From positions 1 to 64,000 of the forward strand of contig NZ_JQKB01000019.1 in NCBI RefSeq assembly GCF_000745835.1: DNA of 64,000 bases. The letters are read 5' to 3'. How positions within the stretch are numbered: the first letter of the stretch is position 1; each line of letters begins with the position of its first letter. Shown here piece after piece: positions 63,735-64,000 of the stretch. The DNA comes from Belnapia moabensis DSM 16746. GTDB lineage: Bacteria > Pseudomonadota > Alphaproteobacteria > Acetobacterales > Acetobacteraceae. The translations under genes and the position numbers were made by a program. The notes under the pieces are model-generated. The model was not told the DNA's origin and made no database searches. It was given only the letters and a program-made list of their open reading frames with translations.

Positions 63735-63992
63735 TCAAGGCTGATCTGGATGCGATTGATCGGCCAGGACATGGCCGCTGCCTCTCACGCCCTGCGGCGG
63801 AGTGACCTCCTTTTCAATGGCTGTCACCACGATGAACTGCGCCCGCCGCGCGAGGACGCGCACGTCCTCGAACATGGTAGTAAACTGGTAAGCTAGCATG
63901 ATCAGCGCGATGCCGAAGACAGTCGCATGCCGACGCTCTGCCCGCTCCGTGACGCGGATGGCAGCGTCCGTCAGGCCACGCCACCGGCCCAC
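63735..63992 (-). CDS. Hypothetical single-span membrane protein, may continue past the window
   Basis: An 85-aa frame from GTG 63992; the frame stays open to the window end, so a longer protein is possible. It shows RHATVFGIALIMLAYQFTTM (a membrane helix) followed by FEDVRVLARRAQFIVVTAIE, an amphipathic helix. No family is recognised. The 20-bp gap to the convergent NUDIX stop is normal. Confidence 0.45.
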   Translation of the reverse strand: MGRWRGLTDAAIRVTERAERRHATVFGIALIMLAYQFTTMFEDVRVLARRAQFIVVTAIEKEVTPPQGVRGSGHVLADQSHPDQP

Positions 63993-64000
63993 CAGTATGG

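Overview
The window looks like a chromosomal segment of a very GC-rich alphaproteobacterium. The sdhCDAB order, the SufU/SufT-type suf operon, the CoA-NUDIX/DUF6111/CCA-transferase neighbourhood and overall protein style suggest Acetobacteraceae (Roseomonas-like). That placement is inference from gene style, not from a search.

Layout. (1) 1-5.75 kb is the right-hand part of an integrative, satellite- or prophage-like element. It holds the end of an IS66-family insertion sequence, a primase-polymerase, a VapE-type helicase, a cluster of GTGGGTACGG-like repeats, unknown element genes, an excisionase-like HTH protein and a tyrosine integrase that abuts the 3' end of a tRNA-Thr(GGT). (2) 6.15-18.1 kb is a surface-glycolipid/capsule locus: glycosyltransferase, 2424-aa highly reducing type I polyketide synthase, PLP-dependent alpha-oxoamine synthase (with an apparent N-terminal frameshift), formyltransferase and a KpsS/KpsC-type capsule protein. 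It resembles the rhizobial rkp-1 region and is the most interesting system here. (3) 18.1-26.4 kb: aldo/keto reductase, an ECF sigma/anti-sigma pair followed by a secreted DUF4394 protein, a beta-keto-acid cleavage enzyme, a TauE/SafE exporter, an amidase, a peptidoglycan-binding protein and an ACP-like protein lacking the usual serine. (4) 26.4-31.5 kb: a peptide-type solute-binding protein and the sdhCDAB operon with a near-consensus promoter. (5) 31.6-36.6 kb: SMR efflux pump, MsbA-like ABC exporter, CCA-adding enzyme, DUF6111, CoA-NUDIX and DUF1285. (6) 36.6-44.5 kb: MoxR/DUF58/BatA-like DUF4159 membrane operon with a lipoprotein and an ankyrin protein.

(7) 44.5-52.1 kb is a catabolic region with visible decay: class-III aminotransferase, PNPOx-like protein, two intact FAD amine/amino-acid oxidases, a SWIB protein, and an operon whose second oxidase, solute-binding protein and ghrA-like dehydrogenase are remnants while the oxidase in front and the acetyltransferase in the middle stay intact. 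(8) 52.4-58.9 kb is the complete suf Fe-S assembly operon (rrf2-sufBCDSUT-sufA) with an inverted-repeat operator at its head. (9) 59-63.7 kb: alpha/beta hydrolase, cytochrome P450, MFE-2-like SDR, nitroreductase and NUDIX hydrolase, all on the + strand; these could form a lipid or xenobiotic oxidation module.

Very long ORFs antisense to the suf operon and to the P450 region are products of high GC and were not annotated. No CRISPR array or rRNA gene is present; one tRNA was found.
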